In this document: piece after piece, positions 1 to 9,940 of the stretch
Layout of the letters: each line of letters begins with the position of its first letter
Numbering within the stretch: the first letter of the stretch is position 1
NCBI RefSeq assembly: GCF_016793595.1
Contig: NZ_JAEULY010000004.1
Location: 62,001-126,000, forward strand
Length of the DNA stretch: 64,000 nt
Direction: 5' to 3'
Source of the DNA: Phreatobacter sp.
Lineage (GTDB): Bacteria; Pseudomonadota; Alphaproteobacteria; Rhizobiales; Phreatobacteraceae
Position numbers and translations under genes: made by a program
Notes under the pieces: generated by a model
Database searches by the model: none
What the model saw: only the letters and a program-made list of their open reading frames with translations
What the model was told of the DNA's origin: nothing

Positions 1-44
1 CACTCGCTGACATGGATCACCACGTGGTCGAGCTTGAAGGGCAT
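1..44 (-). CDS. VOC-family (glyoxalase-like) protein, N-terminal fragment
   Basis: Only the first 14 codons lie inside the window; the gene continues past base 1. The peptide begins MPFKLDHVVIHVSE, the usual first beta strand of VOC/glyoxalase-fold proteins, where the His after the L-D-H pattern is commonly a metal ligand. An AAGGA ribosome site stands about 8 bases before the ATG. Family assignment is from this short strand only, so substrate and function are unknown. Confidence 0.55.
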   Translation of the reverse strand, partial: MPFKLDHVVIHVSE

Positions 45-140
45 GGTTTCGGTCCTTCGTTCGCGGTTGAGCTTCGATGGCAGAAGGTCCATCTGCCGAC
101 GCCCTTGCCGTCATGGCCGGGGTGCCCGCACCGATCAAAT

Positions 141-183
141 GCGTTCTTCGAGGCTCGCTGACGCTCGCACCTCAGGATGAGGG
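141..183 (-). repeat. Rhizobial-type palindromic intergenic repeat, copy 1
   Basis: First of four related copies. Read on the minus strand it starts CCTCATCCTGAGG and runs to CGAAGAACGC, the common form of a short repeat scattered between genes in Bradyrhizobium and relatives. It is inverted relative to copy 2, about 75 bases away. Apart from copies 1 and 2, the 45-350 gap holds nothing I can recognise. Confidence 0.7.
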
Positions 184-256
184 TGGCGGCGATTGGCATC
201 AGCGTCATGGAGCGCGAGCGCCGGGGCTCGGCGACCGTGATGCAAAGCTCAACTTA

Positions 257-323
257 CCTCATCCTGAGGTGCGAAAAAGTGAAGCGAACGAGCCTCGAAG
301 GACGCACGTGATCGATGCAGGGC
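257..323 (+). repeat. Rhizobial-type palindromic intergenic repeat, copy 2
   Basis: Contains CCTCATCCTGAGG at 257-269 and AGCCTCGAAGGACGCAC at 291-307, followed by a tail ending GATGCAGGGC that reappears in copy 4. It lies just beyond the 3' end of smpB and forms an inverted pair with copy 1, so a transcript running out of smpB could fold a long hairpin. Confidence 0.7.
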
Positions 324-350
324 TCGGGAAATGCCGCAGCCAGCGCCCCT

Positions 351-824
351 CTATCCGCGATCCCGCATGATCCGCGCCTGGTCGCGCTGCCAGTCGCGCT
401 TCTTCTCGGTCTCGCGCTTGTCGTGCAGCTTCTTGCCGCGGGCGAGCGCCAGCTGCAGCTTCGCCATGCCCTTCTCATTGAAATAGAGCTTGAGCGGCAC
501 CACCGTCAGACCGTCGCGCTGCACCGCGCCGGTCAGCTTGGCGATCTCGCGCTTGTGCAGCAGCAGCCGGCGCGGCCGCTTCGGCTCGTGGTTGAAGCGG
601 TTGGCCTGCAGATATTCCGGGATATTGCAGTTGAACAGGAAGAACTCTTCGCCCGAGGGGCCGGCATAGCTCTCGCCGATCGTCGCCTTGGCGGCGCGCA
701 GCGATTTCACCTCCGTGCCGGTCAGCTGGATGCCGGCCTCGAAGGTTTCGAGAATCTCGTAATCGAAGCGGCCGCGCCGGTTATCGGCGATCAGCTTGAT
801 GTTCGGGTCCTGCTTGGCGGCCAT
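351..824 (-). CDS. smpB: SsrA-binding protein SmpB
   Basis: SmpB carries tmRNA into stalled ribosomes during trans-translation. The 157-residue product has the usual length and the family landmarks: an N-terminal [11 protein letters not shown] segment, TGTEVKSLR near residues 36-44, the NIPEY stretch, and a basic C-terminal tail (GKKLHDKRE followed by a Lys/Arg/Asp-rich helix) that occupies the mRNA channel. It begins 19 bases after dapA ends on the same strand, so the two are probably co-transcribed. The tmRNA gene itself is not in the window. Confidence 0.97.
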   Translation of the reverse strand: MAAKQDPNIKLIADNRRGRFDYEILETFEAGIQLTGTEVKSLRAAKATIGESYAGPSGEEFFLFNCNIPEYLQANRFNHEPKRPRRLLLHKREIAKLTGAVQRDGLTVVPLKLYFNEKGMAKLQLALARGKKLHDKRETEKKRDWQRDQARIMRDRG

Positions 825-843
825 GATCCCTGCGACGATCCCG

Positions 844-1728
844 TCAGTTCATCAGGCCGGCGTGAACCAGCGCCTTCTTCACCGCCGCCTTCGTGGCATC
901 GGTCGTCGCAACCATCGGCAGGCGTGTTTCCTCGGCCATCCGTCCCAGCATGGCGAGCGCCGCCTTCGAGGGCGACGGATTCGGCTCCAGGAACAGCGCC
1001 GTGTGCAGCGGGAACAGCTTGTCCTGGATCGCCAGCGCCTTGGCATAGTCGCCGGCAAGGCAGGCGTTCTGGAACTCGGCGCAGAGGCGCGGCGCGACAT
1101 TGGCCGTCACCGAGATGCAGCCATGGCCGCCATGGGCCATGTGGGCGAGCGCCGTGCCATCCTCGCCGGACAGCTGGATGAAGTCGCGGCCGCAGGCCTC
1201 GCGCTGGGCGGAGACGCGGTCGAGCTTGGCGGTCGCGTCCTTCACGCCGACGATGTTCCTGATCTTCGACAGGCGCGCCATGGTCTCGACGGTCATGTCG
1301 ACGACCGAGCGCGGCGGGATGTTGTAGATGAAGATCGGCAGCGAGGTCGCCTCGGCAATGGCCTTGAAGTGCTGGTAGAGCCCTTCCTGGTTCGGCTTGT
1401 TGTAGTAGGGCGTCACGTGCAGCAGGCCCTGCGCGCCAACCTTCTCGGCATGCTGCGAGAACTCGATGGCGTCGATCGTATTGTTCGAGCCGGCGCCGGC
1501 CATGACCGGCACGCGACCACGGGCCTCCTCAACCGCCCATTCGATGCAGCGCTTGTGCTCGTCATGGGTCAGGGTCGGACTCTCGCCGGTGGTGCCGACC
1601 GGCACGATGCCGTGAGAGCCCTCCTCGATCACCCAGTTCACATGGGCGCGGTATGCCTTCTCGTCGACCTTGCCGTCCTTGAACGGCGTGACGAGAGCGG
1701 GCATCGATCCCTTGAACGTGGCTGTCAT
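844..1728 (-). CDS. dapA: 4-hydroxy-tetrahydrodipicolinate synthase
   Basis: DapA condenses pyruvate with aspartate semialdehyde, the first committed step to diaminopimelate and lysine. The 294-residue TIM barrel shows GTTGES near residue 45, the catalytic Tyr135 in FIYNIP, and the Schiff-base Lys163 in GVKDATA. It leads a two-gene unit with smpB. The divergent upstream neighbour is a lytic transglycosylase, so diaminopimelate supply and murein turnover sit side by side. Confidence 0.96.
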   Translation of the reverse strand: MTATFKGSMPALVTPFKDGKVDEKAYRAHVNWVIEEGSHGIVPVGTTGESPTLTHDEHKRCIEWAVEEARGRVPVMAGAGSNNTIDAIEFSQHAEKVGAQGLLHVTPYYNKPNQEGLYQHFKAIAEATSLPIFIYNIPPRSVVDMTVETMARLSKIRNIVGVKDATAKLDRVSAQREACGRDFIQLSGEDGTALAHMAHGGHGCISVTANVAPRLCAEFQNACLAGDYAKALAIQDKLFPLHTALFLEPNPSPSKAALAMLGRMAEETRLPMVATTDATKAAVKKALVHAGLMN

Positions 1729-2192
1729 GGTCGGATCTCCGGCAGCGGGCGGGCGGACGCGGCAGGCGAGCCCCGCGAAAGGTCGGTCACAAAGCCTTCA
1801 GAAGGCGCGAACGTCAAGATCGAATGGCGTAAAGTCGCGTGATCGCTGTCATTCGCAGAGGCACTCGCCGTCCGTGACGCCACCAAACGCCACGGCGCGC
1901 GGTGTTGGATCGCAACTCTCCATTGCCCCGCCCGCAGCGGTGCCAGAGTCGCTCCGAACCCACCTCCGGGAACATACCTGAAACCATAGCACAGAGCGTT
2001 ACGCTGTGCAAATTTTCCTCCCATCGATCATTTTGTCCTATCTCGCCGTCAACGCCCGCTTAACCAAGCCAACCTGTTTCACCCCTCCCTGTTCAGGACT
2101 CGCTAAGGAAAACGGCGTGATAACGACCCTTCATTGGCCATAATCCGCCTGCGGATAAGGGCCGCCCGCGTTGCGTATCAGGACGGATCCCC
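1729..2192. other. Divergent intergenic region between dapA and the lytic transglycosylase
   Basis: These 464 bases must carry promoters for dapA (leftward) and the transglycosylase (rightward). The part around 2000-2060 is less GC-rich than its surroundings. No tRNA, terminator, riboswitch or convincing reading frame was recognised, and no -35/-10 pair stands out. Confidence 0.5.
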
Positions 2193-4283
2193 ATGGCGCC
2201 GACCTTATTCCCCGTGCCGCGTCTTGCCCTCATGGCCGGCGTCGCCCTTACCGCCGTCGTTGCCGCCGGCTGCGCCAACGGCCAGTCCGAGATGGACGCC
2301 GTTCCCGCCTCGGCGCAGGCCTATGCCGCGGCGCCCGAGACGACCGCCTCGATCGCACCGTCCGAGCGTGCCTGGCGCCCCGCCGGCGGCGCGGCGAGCG
2401 AGGCCGATGTGACGCGCCTCGGACAGGTGATCGCGGCGGCCCGCGCCGGCCGCATCGAGCAGGCGACGGCCGCCCGCGCCCAGATCGCCGATCCGGTGGC
2501 GAAGGTCGTGGCGGAATGGGCGATCCTGCGGTCCAGCGACAGCATCGGCTTTCCGCGCCTTGCCGCCTTCCTGCGCGAGAATCCGAGCTTTCCCGGCGCC
2601 CAGCGCATCCGCATGCGCGCCGAAGGCTCGCTGCTGGAAGACAATATCGCGGCGTCCGAGGTCCGGGCCTATTTCGCCCATCGCCAGCCGTCCTCCGCCA
2701 AGGGCCGCATCGCGCTCGCCATCGCGCTGAAGCAGGCCGGCGACAACGACCGCGCCGTACGCCTTGCCCGCGAGACATGGCGCAGCTTCGACCTCTCGGC
2801 CGATACCGAGCAGCGCCTGCTCTCGGCATTCAGCGGATCGCTGACATCAGCCGACCACAAGGCGCGGCTCGATCACATGCTGCACGACAGCCAGGACGCG
2901 ACCGCGATGCGGGCCGCGCAGCGCCTCGGCTCCGGCCAGGTTGCGCTGGCCCGCGCCTTCCTTGCCATCGGCGCGCGGCGCACGAATGGCGGCGCCCTGC
3001 TGGCGGCCGTGCCGGCATCCCTGCATCGCGATCCCGCCTATCTCTTCGCCCGCGCCCAGTGGCTGCGCCGCGAGGACCGCGCCGACGAGGCAGCGGCCAT
3101 CCTGATCAACGCCCCGCGCGATCCCGCCGTCCTCGGCAAGCCCGAGGACTGGTGGACCGAGCGCCGGGTCATGGTCCGCAAGCTGCTCGACGCCGGCAAG
3201 GCCCGCCTCGCCTATCAGGTGGCGACCACCCACGCCGTCCGCGGCGGCGCGGCGCGGGTCGATGCCGAGTTCCACGCCGGCTGGCTGGCGCTGCGCCATC
3301 TCAACGATGCCGGCGCTGCGCTGCGCCACTTCGAAGCGGCGCGCCATGCCGCCAACACGCCGATGTCGCAGTCGCGCGCCTATTACTGGATCGGCCGCGC
3401 CCATGAGGCGGCCGGCCATCAGGCGCAGGCCCGCGCCGCCTACGAGGCTGCAGGCCGCCACTCGACCCACTATTACGGCCAGCTCGCCCGCGCCAAACTC
3501 GGCCTTGGCACCCTGCCGATCCGTCGTCCGCAGGATACGACACCGTCGAGCGGCGCCTTCGCGCGCGCGCTGAACCTGCTCTATCGCCTCGACGAACGGG
3601 ACATGGCCCGCGCGATCCTCGCCGATCTCGGCCTCAGGGCCAGCGACCAGGGCACGCTCTACGCCGCCGCCGAGGTTGCGGCGCGCAGCGGCGACGCTCG
3701 CGGCGTGACCACGCTCGGCAAGCTCGCCAACAATCGCGGCCTGCCTTTCGACACCCATGCCTTCCCGACCATGGGCATCCCCTCCTACGCCCATGCCGGC
3801 CCGCCGGTCGATCGTTCGGTGGTATTCGCCATCGCACGACAGGAATCGACTTTCGACGCCCGGGCGATGAGCCATGCCGGAGCCCGCGGTCTCCTCCAGT
3901 TGATGCCGGCGACGGCCCGCGCCACGGCCCGGACCTACGGCCTGCCCTTCGATCAGGGCCGTCTGACCTCGGATCCCGCCTACAACGCGCGCGTCGGCGC
4001 GGCCCATCTCGGCGAGCTGATCGCCGAGTTCAACGGCAGCTACATCCTGACCTTCGTCGCCTACAATGCCGGCCGCTCGCGCGCCCGCGAGTGGATCGAG
4101 AAATACGGCGACCCCCGCGACCCGCGCGTCGACCCCGTCGACTGGGTCGAGCGCATTCCCTTCACCGAGACGCGCAATTACGTCCAGCGGGTGATGGAGA
4201 ACGTCCAGGTCTACCGGGCGCGGCTGGAGAACAGCCAGGGCCTGCGCATCGAGGCCGACCTCCGGCGCGGCCGGCCGAACTGA
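2193..4283 (+). CDS. Slt-type lytic murein transglycosylase, probable lipoprotein
   Basis: Cleaves the glycan strands of peptidoglycan with formation of 1,6-anhydro-muropeptides. The 696-residue protein starts with a hydrophobic signal ending VVAAGC (candidate lipobox, Cys about residue 27), followed by a long alpha-helical superhelix of TPR-like hairpins and a C-terminal SLT domain. The SLT signature ARQESTFDARAMSHAGARG contains the catalytic Glu at about residue 551, with LLQLMPATA and FVAYNAGRSR following. The start has AGGACGG upstream. Soluble Slt70 is its enterobacterial relative; the lipobox suggests envelope anchoring here. Confidence 0.92.
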   Translation: MAPTLFPVPRLALMAGVALTAVVAAGCANGQSEMDAVPASAQAYAAAPETTASIAPSERAWRPAGGAASEADVTRLGQVIAAARAGRIEQATAARAQIADPVAKVVAEWAILRSSDSIGFPRLAAFLRENPSFPGAQRIRMRAEGSLLEDNIAASEVRAYFAHRQPSSAKGRIALAIALKQAGDNDRAVRLARETWRSFDLSADTEQRLLSAFSGSLTSADHKARLDHMLHDSQDATAMRAAQRLGSGQVALARAFLAIGARRTNGGALLAAVPASLHRDPAYLFARAQWLRREDRADEAAAILINAPRDPAVLGKPEDWWTERRVMVRKLLDAGKARLAYQVATTHAVRGGAARVDAEFHAGWLALRHLNDAGAALRHFEAARHAANTPMSQSRAYYWIGRAHEAAGHQAQARAAYEAAGRHSTHYYGQLARAKLGLGTLPIRRPQDTTPSSGAFARALNLLYRLDERDMARAILADLGLRASDQGTLYAAAEVAARSGDARGVTTLGKLANNRGLPFDTHAFPTMGIPSYAHAGPPVDRSVVFAIARQESTFDARAMSHAGARGLLQLMPATARATARTYGLPFDQGRLTSDPAYNARVGAAHLGELIAEFNGSYILTFVAYNAGRSRAREWIEKYGDPRDPRVDPVDWVERIPFTETRNYVQRVMENVQVYRARLENSQGLRIEADLRRGRPN

Positions 4284-4458
4284 GCCGGCGGTTCCGCTTC
4301 AGCTTCCGATTCAAGGCGGGCGCGAAAGCCGAGTCGCGTCAGAGGCTTGGGTTCGACATCTGAGGCTCTGATTCCGATTCAGGAGCCGTCGACAAGATTG
4401 CGGCGGTCATATCGCCAGCGGCGGCAAACCGTAGCTGGCGCAGCCTCTCGCCAAGCGC

Positions 4459-4499
4459 GCCCTTCGAGACCCGCTTCGCTCGTGCCTCAGGATGAGGAC
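4459..4499 (-). repeat. Rhizobial-type palindromic intergenic repeat, copy 3
   Basis: On the minus strand it reads CCTCATCCTGAGG, then a variable middle with GAGCGAAGCGGG, then TCTCGAAGGGCGC. It is inverted relative to copy 4, whose core begins about 78 bases downstream. Confidence 0.65.
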
Positions 4500-4576
4500 G
4501 GTGTGCTTCGCGATCCGGGATGAACGAAGCGCCGCAATCGAGTTTCAATCGAGACTGGCGCAAAGTCGCCAACCGC

Positions 4577-4637
4577 CCTCATCCTGAGGCGCGAGCCCAA
4601 AGGGCGAGCCTCGAAGGACGCACTTGGCCGATGCAGG
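4577..4637 (+). repeat. Rhizobial-type palindromic intergenic repeat, copy 4
   Basis: CCTCATCCTGAGG at 4577-4589, then GCGAGCCCAAAGGGCGAGC and CTCGAAGGACGCAC, ending GATGCAGGGC. The tail matches copy 2, so the repeat unit extends about 15 bases past the CGAAGGACG core. Confidence 0.7.
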
Positions 4638-4685
4638 GCGCCGGTCACCCTGCTCGGTTATTTGAGGACCGAAGGATTGGGGGCC

Positions 4686-6272
4686 TCAGCCCCTGAGCGC
4701 CTTCCTGATGGGAGCCTGCACTTCGGCGACCGGCTCCATGGCCTCGACGAGCTGCACATAGGACGACCCCGGCAGCGGCGGCGCGAACACATAGCCCTGC
4801 GCGCTGCGCACGCCGCGCCGGCGCAGCGCCTCCACCTGGTCGAAGGTCTCCACACCCTCCGCGACCACATCCATGTTCAGATGGGCCGCGAGGTCGATCA
4901 GGCTGTCGACGATGGCCGTCGACTGCCGCTCGGCGCCAAGGGCGTCGATGAACAGCTTGTCGATCTTCATGACGTCGACGCGCAACTTCAGCAGATAGCT
5001 CATGCCGCCGTGGCCGGTGCCGACATCGTCCAGCGCCACGCGCACGCCCATGTCCTGGAAGCGCGCGATGATCGCCCGCGCCACGTCCATGTCCGGCAGC
5101 GGATCGCGCTCGGTCACTTCCAGCAGCACCTGCGACAGCTTCACGTCGGCATTGCCGAAGATCGCGGTGACGTCCGCGATGATCTTCTCGTCGCGGAAAT
5201 GGGCAGCGCACAGGTTGAAGCCGCACTTCAGTTCCGGGCGACTCCGATAGGACGGCCCAAGCTCGGCCGCCGCCTGTCGCATGACCTCAAGCGTCAGCGG
5301 GAAGATGAAGCCGGAGCGCTCGGCCTCGCCGATGAAGGCGCCGGGCGAAATCATCGTGCCGTCGGGCTTGCGCCAGCGCACCAGCACCTCGCAGCCGACG
5401 ATCCGGCCAGTGTCGATGTCGAGGATCGGCTGGTAGTGGGGAATGAACTCGCCGTTCGCCAGCGCCTGCCGCATGCCGACCATCGGGTCGCCACGGCGGC
5501 CGGCGAGCAGCATCAGCCCTGCGATCAGGAGGCCGAGAATGGCGCCCAGCACGGTCGTCAGCACGACCATCCAGCCGTCACGGTTGCGCCATGCGCCCTC
5601 GGAGGCCGTGACCGTCACCTGAACGGGGAACGACCGGGAGGCGATGACCGCGTGAACGTCGCCGCTGCCCTCGACGCCGCCGGGACCACGCATGGACACG
5701 AGCTTGCCGCCCGGCGTCACCTCGATGTCGATGCCCAGCCCTATGTTGGAATCGTGGACCGACTGATAGGGCACGAACAGGCCGACCGAAACAAGGCCGC
5801 CAACGGCGCTCGACGCGCTCGAGCGCCAGATGACGCGCAAGGCGCGCGCGTGCGGCCCGCGCGCGACGACCACCGCCAGCGACAGGCGGCGGTCGCGGGT
5901 GACGAAAGGGGTCGAGGCCGAGGTGATCTGCACCAGGCTGCCGATATTGTTGCAGCGGATCGCGCCGTTGGCGTCGAGGACCGCGACCTCCTTGAGCACC
6001 GGCGATTCGAATACCAGCAGGCGCATCGCCTCGCGGTCTTCGGGCAGGCACTCGTCGAGGCCGCGCGAGTCCGCGTCGCGAAGCGCCAGGACCGCACGCT
6101 CGATGGAGCCGTCGATGCGCTGGACGATCATCTGCGCGGTCTCGCGCAGATGCTGATTGAGCGAGCGGGCGAGCCAGGCCTCGGCGCCAAGGAAGGCGCC
6201 AACAGGCATCATGACGGCGACAATCGTCGCAGCCATCCAGATGAGGCTTCTTGACCCCGAGCCTGCGCCCAC
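4686..6272 (-). CDS. CSS-EAL cyclic-di-GMP phosphodiesterase, membrane-bound
   Basis: Predicted to hydrolyse cyclic-di-GMP. From the chosen GTG start: a membrane helix (about 12-34), a periplasmic CSS-like domain with Cys75 and Cys107, a second helix (about 235-257) and a cytoplasmic EAL domain (about 265-515). The EAL signature is CEVLVRW (E295), a common variant that keeps the metal-binding Glu; DDVGTG, KIDKLFI and VAEGVET are present. In E. coli PdeC-type proteins the two periplasmic Cys control activity through disulphide formation. An in-frame GTG at 6320 would add 16 residues but lacks a ribosome site; the chosen one has AGGCGGGG upstream. Confidence 0.85.
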   Translation of the reverse strand: MGAGSGSRSLIWMAATIVAVMMPVGAFLGAEAWLARSLNQHLRETAQMIVQRIDGSIERAVLALRDADSRGLDECLPEDREAMRLLVFESPVLKEVAVLDANGAIRCNNIGSLVQITSASTPFVTRDRRLSLAVVVARGPHARALRVIWRSSASSAVGGLVSVGLFVPYQSVHDSNIGLGIDIEVTPGGKLVSMRGPGGVEGSGDVHAVIASRSFPVQVTVTASEGAWRNRDGWMVVLTTVLGAILGLLIAGLMLLAGRRGDPMVGMRQALANGEFIPHYQPILDIDTGRIVGCEVLVRWRKPDGTMISPGAFIGEAERSGFIFPLTLEVMRQAAAELGPSYRSRPELKCGFNLCAAHFRDEKIIADVTAIFGNADVKLSQVLLEVTERDPLPDMDVARAIIARFQDMGVRVALDDVGTGHGGMSYLLKLRVDVMKIDKLFIDALGAERQSTAIVDSLIDLAAHLNMDVVAEGVETFDQVEALRRRGVRSAQGYVFAPPLPGSSYVQLVEAMEPVAEVQAPIRKALRG

Positions 6273-6368
6273 CGCTGCCCCGCCTAAGACCACGCAACCC
6301 GCATTTGTCGGCAGGATCACGCAAGAACTTAAGAAGTTTAACGGCCGGGAATTAATGGTCCATTGCTT

Positions 6369-6391
6369 AACGGGGCGTCAGGAGCCCCGTT
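6369..6391 (-). terminator. Possible weak terminator of maeB
   Basis: A perfect 7-bp inverted repeat (ACGGGGC / GCCCCGT, 7-base loop) includes the maeB stop codon region. Read on the minus strand it is followed by only two or three T, so it may be a Rho-assisted or stabilising hairpin rather than a strong intrinsic terminator. Confidence 0.35.
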
Positions 6392-8675
6392 CACGCGCAT
6401 TTTCCTGCGCTTCGACCACAGCAAGCGCGGTCATGTTCACGACGCCGCGCGCCGTGACCGAGGGCGTGAGGATATGGGCGGGGCGCGCCTGACCGACCAG
6501 AATCGGCCCGACGGGGAGCGCGTCCGCCAGAACCTTGATCACCTGGAAGGCGATGTTGGCCGCCGACAGGTTGGGCATGACGAGCACGTTGGCGACACCG
6601 GTGAGGCGCGACTGGGGCATGACGCGCTCGCGGATGTCCGGCTGCAGCGCCGTGTCGGCATGCATTTCGCCATCCACCTCGAGGTCAGGCGCGCGGTCCC
6701 AGATGATGCGCAGCGCCTTCTGCATCTTGGCCGCGTCGGCATCGTCGTAGCTGCCGAAATCGGAGTGCGAGACCAGCGCGACCTTCGGTTCGAGACCGAA
6801 CCGGCGGACATGCTCGGCTGCGATGCAGACCATGTCGGCCAGTTCCTCCGGCGATGGATTGGCGGTGACATGGGTGTCGGCGATGAAGAGCGGCCCCTTC
6901 GAGGTGATCAGCAGCGACATGGCGGCAAGCCCGTTCGCCCCGTCCTTCAGCCCGATGACCTGACGGATGTGGCGCAGATGCGTGTTGAAGCGCCCCTCGA
7001 CGCCGCAGATCATCGCGTCCGCGTCGCCGCGCGCCAGCGCCACCGTGGCGATCGCCGAGTTCGACGTGCGGACAATCGTGCGCGCGGCGTCCGGGGTCAC
7101 GCCGAGACGACCGGTCTTCTCGTGATAGGTCGCGACATAGTCGCGATAGCGCGGATCGGATTGCGGATCGATCAGCGTGAAATCCTTGCCCGGCCGGATG
7201 GACAGGCCGAACCGCTCCAGCCGCTGCTCGACCACGGCGGGACGGCCGATCAGCACGGGATGGGCGAGCCCTTCCTCGATGACCACCTGCGCGGCGCGCA
7301 TGATCCGCTCGTCCTCGCCTTCCGCGTAGATGACGCGCTTCGGGTCCTGCCGGGCCTTGTCGAAGACCGGCTTCATGAGAAGCCCGGATCGGAAGACGAA
7401 GCGCGTCAGGCTTGCCTCGTAGGCATCGAAGTCGGCAATCGGACGCGCGGCGACACCAGTCTCCATGGCCGCGCGGGCGACCGCCGGCGCGATGCGGAGG
7501 ATCAGCCGGGGGTCGAAGGGCGACGGGATGAGGTTGCCGGCGCCGAACGTGCCGACCTCGCCGCCATAGGCGCGCGCCACGACGTCGGACGGGGCCTCCC
7601 GCGCCAGATTGGCGATGGCGTGCACGGCGGCGAGCTTCATCTCCTCGTTGATCGCGGTCGCGCCGCAATCCAGCGCGCCGCGGAAGATGTAGGGGAAGCA
7701 GAGGACGTTGTTGACCTGGTTCGGGTAATCCGAGCGTCCCGTGCAGATCATCGCGTCCGGCTTCGCCGCGCGAGCCTCCTCGGGCATGATCTCGGGATTG
7801 GGATTGGCCAGCGCCATGATCAGCGGGCCGGCGGCCATGCGCTTGACCATGTCGGGCTTCAGGACACCCGCCGCCGACACGCCGAGGAAGATGTCGGCAT
7901 CGCCGATGATGTCGTCGAGCGTGCGGGCATTGGTGTCCTTGGCATAGACCTCCTTGTAGGGGTCCATGAGCTTCTCGCGGCCCTTGTAGACGACGCCCTC
8001 GATGTCGGAGACCCAGATATTCTCCGTCCTCGCGCCGAGCTCGCGCAAGAGGTTGAGGCATGCCATGGAGGCCGCCCCCGCGCCGGAGGCAACGATCTTC
8101 ACGTCCTCGATCTTCTTGCCCATCAGCGACAGGGCGTTGGTGACAGCCGCGCCGACGATGATCGCCGTGCCGTGCTGGTCGTCGTGGAAGACCGGAATGG
8201 CCATGCGCTCGCGCAGGCGCTTTTCCACCTCGAAGCACTCGGGAGCCTTGATATCCTCGAGGTTGATACCGCCGAAGGTCGGCTCCAGCGCCGCCACCAC
8301 ATCGACGATGCGATCGACCTCGCGGGCGTCGATTTCGATGTCGAAGACGTCGATGCCGGCGAACTTCTTGAACAGGACGGCCTTGCCCTCCATGACAGGC
8401 TTGCCGGCGAGCGGGCCGATATCGCCGAGGCCGAGCACGGCCGTGCCGTTGGAGACGACCGCGACGAGATTGGCGCGCGCCGTCAGTTCGGCGGCTTGAG
8501 CGGGATCGGCGACGATGGCTTCGCAGGCCGCAGCCACACCCGGCGAATAGGCGAGCGCGAGGTCGCGCTGGTTGCCGAGCGGCTTGGTCGCCTGGATCTC
8601 CAGCTTTCCGGGTCGCGGATAGCGGTGATAGACGAGCGCGCCGGATTTCAGGTCGTCTGTGATGTTCTTGGACAT
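6378..8675 (-). CDS. maeB: NADP-dependent malic enzyme with phosphotransacetylase-like domain
   Basis: Converts malate to pyruvate with reduction of NADP, linking the TCA cycle to pyruvate and NADPH supply. The 765-residue product has the two-part MaeB layout: malic enzyme domain (about 1-425, with [25 protein letters not shown] and [10 protein letters not shown]) and a PTA-like domain (about 430-760, with [14 protein letters not shown]), which in MaeB is regulatory rather than a working transacetylase. I chose the ATG at 8675 because GGGGAGG lies directly before it; a GTG 15 bases upstream would put that site inside the gene. Confidence 0.96.
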   Translation of the reverse strand: MSKNITDDLKSGALVYHRYPRPGKLEIQATKPLGNQRDLALAYSPGVAAACEAIVADPAQAAELTARANLVAVVSNGTAVLGLGDIGPLAGKPVMEGKAVLFKKFAGIDVFDIEIDAREVDRIVDVVAALEPTFGGINLEDIKAPECFEVEKRLRERMAIPVFHDDQHGTAIIVGAAVTNALSLMGKKIEDVKIVASGAGAASMACLNLLRELGARTENIWVSDIEGVVYKGREKLMDPYKEVYAKDTNARTLDDIIGDADIFLGVSAAGVLKPDMVKRMAAGPLIMALANPNPEIMPEEARAAKPDAMICTGRSDYPNQVNNVLCFPYIFRGALDCGATAINEEMKLAAVHAIANLAREAPSDVVARAYGGEVGTFGAGNLIPSPFDPRLILRIAPAVARAAMETGVAARPIADFDAYEASLTRFVFRSGLLMKPVFDKARQDPKRVIYAEGEDERIMRAAQVVIEEGLAHPVLIGRPAVVEQRLERFGLSIRPGKDFTLIDPQSDPRYRDYVATYHEKTGRLGVTPDAARTIVRTSNSAIATVALARGDADAMICGVEGRFNTHLRHIRQVIGLKDGANGLAAMSLLITSKGPLFIADTHVTANPSPEELADMVCIAAEHVRRFGLEPKVALVSHSDFGSYDDADAAKMQKALRIIWDRAPDLEVDGEMHADTALQPDIRERVMPQSRLTGVANVLVMPNLSAANIAFQVIKVLADALPVGPILVGQARPAHILTPSVTARGVVNMTALAVVEAQENARERGS

Positions 8676-8869
8676 GCAGCCTCCCCACACCGCATGGTCA
8701 TGCGACGCCTGCCCCTGAAGGTCAATCGCCGGATGCCAGCCATGCCGCGGACGAGACCACGGGCCGGCTGGGCAGCCTCATCGGCGAGGAAAAACCGCCA
8801 TTCAGGCGCTTCCCGATTGCGGCAGCGCCACGCGCGGGCTAATCCGGCTGCGATCAACGGGATGCGAAC

Positions 8870-9940
8870 GTGACCACAGAACGCAGGAATGGCCTGACCT
8901 ATGCCGAGGCGGGCGTCGACATCGACGCCGGCAACCGCATGGTCGACATGATCAAGCCGCTGGTGCGGGCAACCGCCCGGCCGGGCGCGGACGCCGAGAT
9001 CGGCGGGTTCGGCGGCCTGTTCGACCTGAAGGCTGCCGGTTTCAAGGACCCCGTGCTGGTCGCGGCCAATGACGGCGTCGGCACCAAGATCAAGATCGCC
9101 ATCGAGACGGGCCGGCACGACACGATCGGCATCGATCTGGTCGCCATGTGCGTCAACGACCTCGTCGTGCAGGGTGCCGAGCCCCTGTTCTTCCTCGACT
9201 ATTTCGCCACGGGCAAGCTGTCGCCGGAAGCCGCCGCGCAGGTGGTCAAGGGCATCGCGCTTGGCTGCAAACAGGCCGGCTGCGCCCTGATCGGCGGCGA
9301 GACGGCGGAAATGCCCGGCCTCTATGCGGACGGCGATTACGACCTTGCCGGCTTCTCGGTGGGGGCTGCCGAGCGCGGCACGCTGCTGCCGCGCCGCGAT
9401 GTCGCGGCCGGCGACATGGTGCTGGGCCTCGCCTCCTCCGGCGTCCATTCCAACGGCTATTCGCTGGTGCGCAAGATTGTCGAGGTCTCCGGCCTTGGCT
9501 GGGACGCGCCCGCCCCCTTCGATACCGCGAAGACGCTGGGCGAGGCGCTGCTGGAGCCGACCCGCATCTACGTGAAGAGCGTGCTCGCCGCCCATCGCGG
9601 CACCGGCGCGATCAAGGCGCTGGCGCATATCACCGGTGGCGGCTTCGTCGACAACATCCCGCGCGTCCTGCCCGAGGGCCTCGGTGTCGAGGTGAATCTC
9701 GCAGCCGTACCGGTACCACCGGTCTTCGGCTGGCTGGCCAAGGTCGGCGGGCTCGACCAGGCCGAGATGGTGCGGACGTTCAATTGCGGCATCGGCATGG
9801 TGGTCGTGGTGGCCGAGGCCGAGGCCGCAGCGGTGCTGGACGCCTTCCGCGCCGCCGGCGAAACCGCCGTCACCCTCGGCCGCGTCACGACGGCGGCGAC
9901 CGAGCCGCTCGTCACCTTCGCAGGGGCGCTCAAGCTGTGA
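8870..9940 (+). CDS. purM: Phosphoribosylformylglycinamidine cyclo-ligase (AIR synthetase)
   Basis: Fifth step of de novo purine synthesis: ATP-dependent closure of the imidazole ring to give AIR. The 356-residue protein carries AGVDIDAGN near the N-terminus, [34 protein letters not shown] and [14 protein letters not shown], all PurM signatures. The start is GTG; the nearest upstream ATG (8862) stops after three codons. The stop overlaps the purN start by four bases (GTGA), implying coupled translation. Confidence 0.97.
   Translation: MTTERRNGLTYAEAGVDIDAGNRMVDMIKPLVRATARPGADAEIGGFGGLFDLKAAGFKDPVLVAANDGVGTKIKIAIETGRHDTIGIDLVAMCVNDLVVQGAEPLFFLDYFATGKLSPEAAAQVVKGIALGCKQAGCALIGGETAEMPGLYADGDYDLAGFSVGAAERGTLLPRRDVAAGDMVLGLASSGVHSNGYSLVRKIVEVSGLGWDAPAPFDTAKTLGEALLEPTRIYVKSVLAAHRGTGAIKALAHITGGGFVDNIPRVLPEGLGVEVNLAAVPVPPVFGWLAKVGGLDQAEMVRTFNCGIGMVVVVAEAEAAAVLDAFRAAGETAVTLGRVTTAATEPLVTFAGALKL

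Larger units (their letters stand above)
4284..4685. other. Convergent intergenic region with two palindromic repeats
   Basis: This gap separates the 3' ends of the transglycosylase and the EAL gene. It holds repeat copies 3 and 4 (listed separately) and no coding frame worth annotating. The repeats face each other, as copies 1 and 2 do, and may act as a transcription end or mRNA-stabilising structure for one or both flanking genes. Confidence 0.5.

Noticed and set aside
1725..2024. 99-codon frame in the dapA upstream gap
   Set aside because: No ribosome site, no family resemblance, and it overlaps the region where dapA needs its promoter.
6325..6375. Several TTAA words before the EAL gene, considered as CtrA sites
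   Set aside because: The spacings are 5, 10 and 11 bases, not the TTAA-N7-TTAA of CtrA boxes.
6363..8873. 836-codon open frame on the plus strand opposite maeB
   Set aside because: It is the antisense of a complete malic enzyme and reads as Arg/Asp/Gly-rich low-complexity protein, the usual shadow frame in GC-rich DNA.
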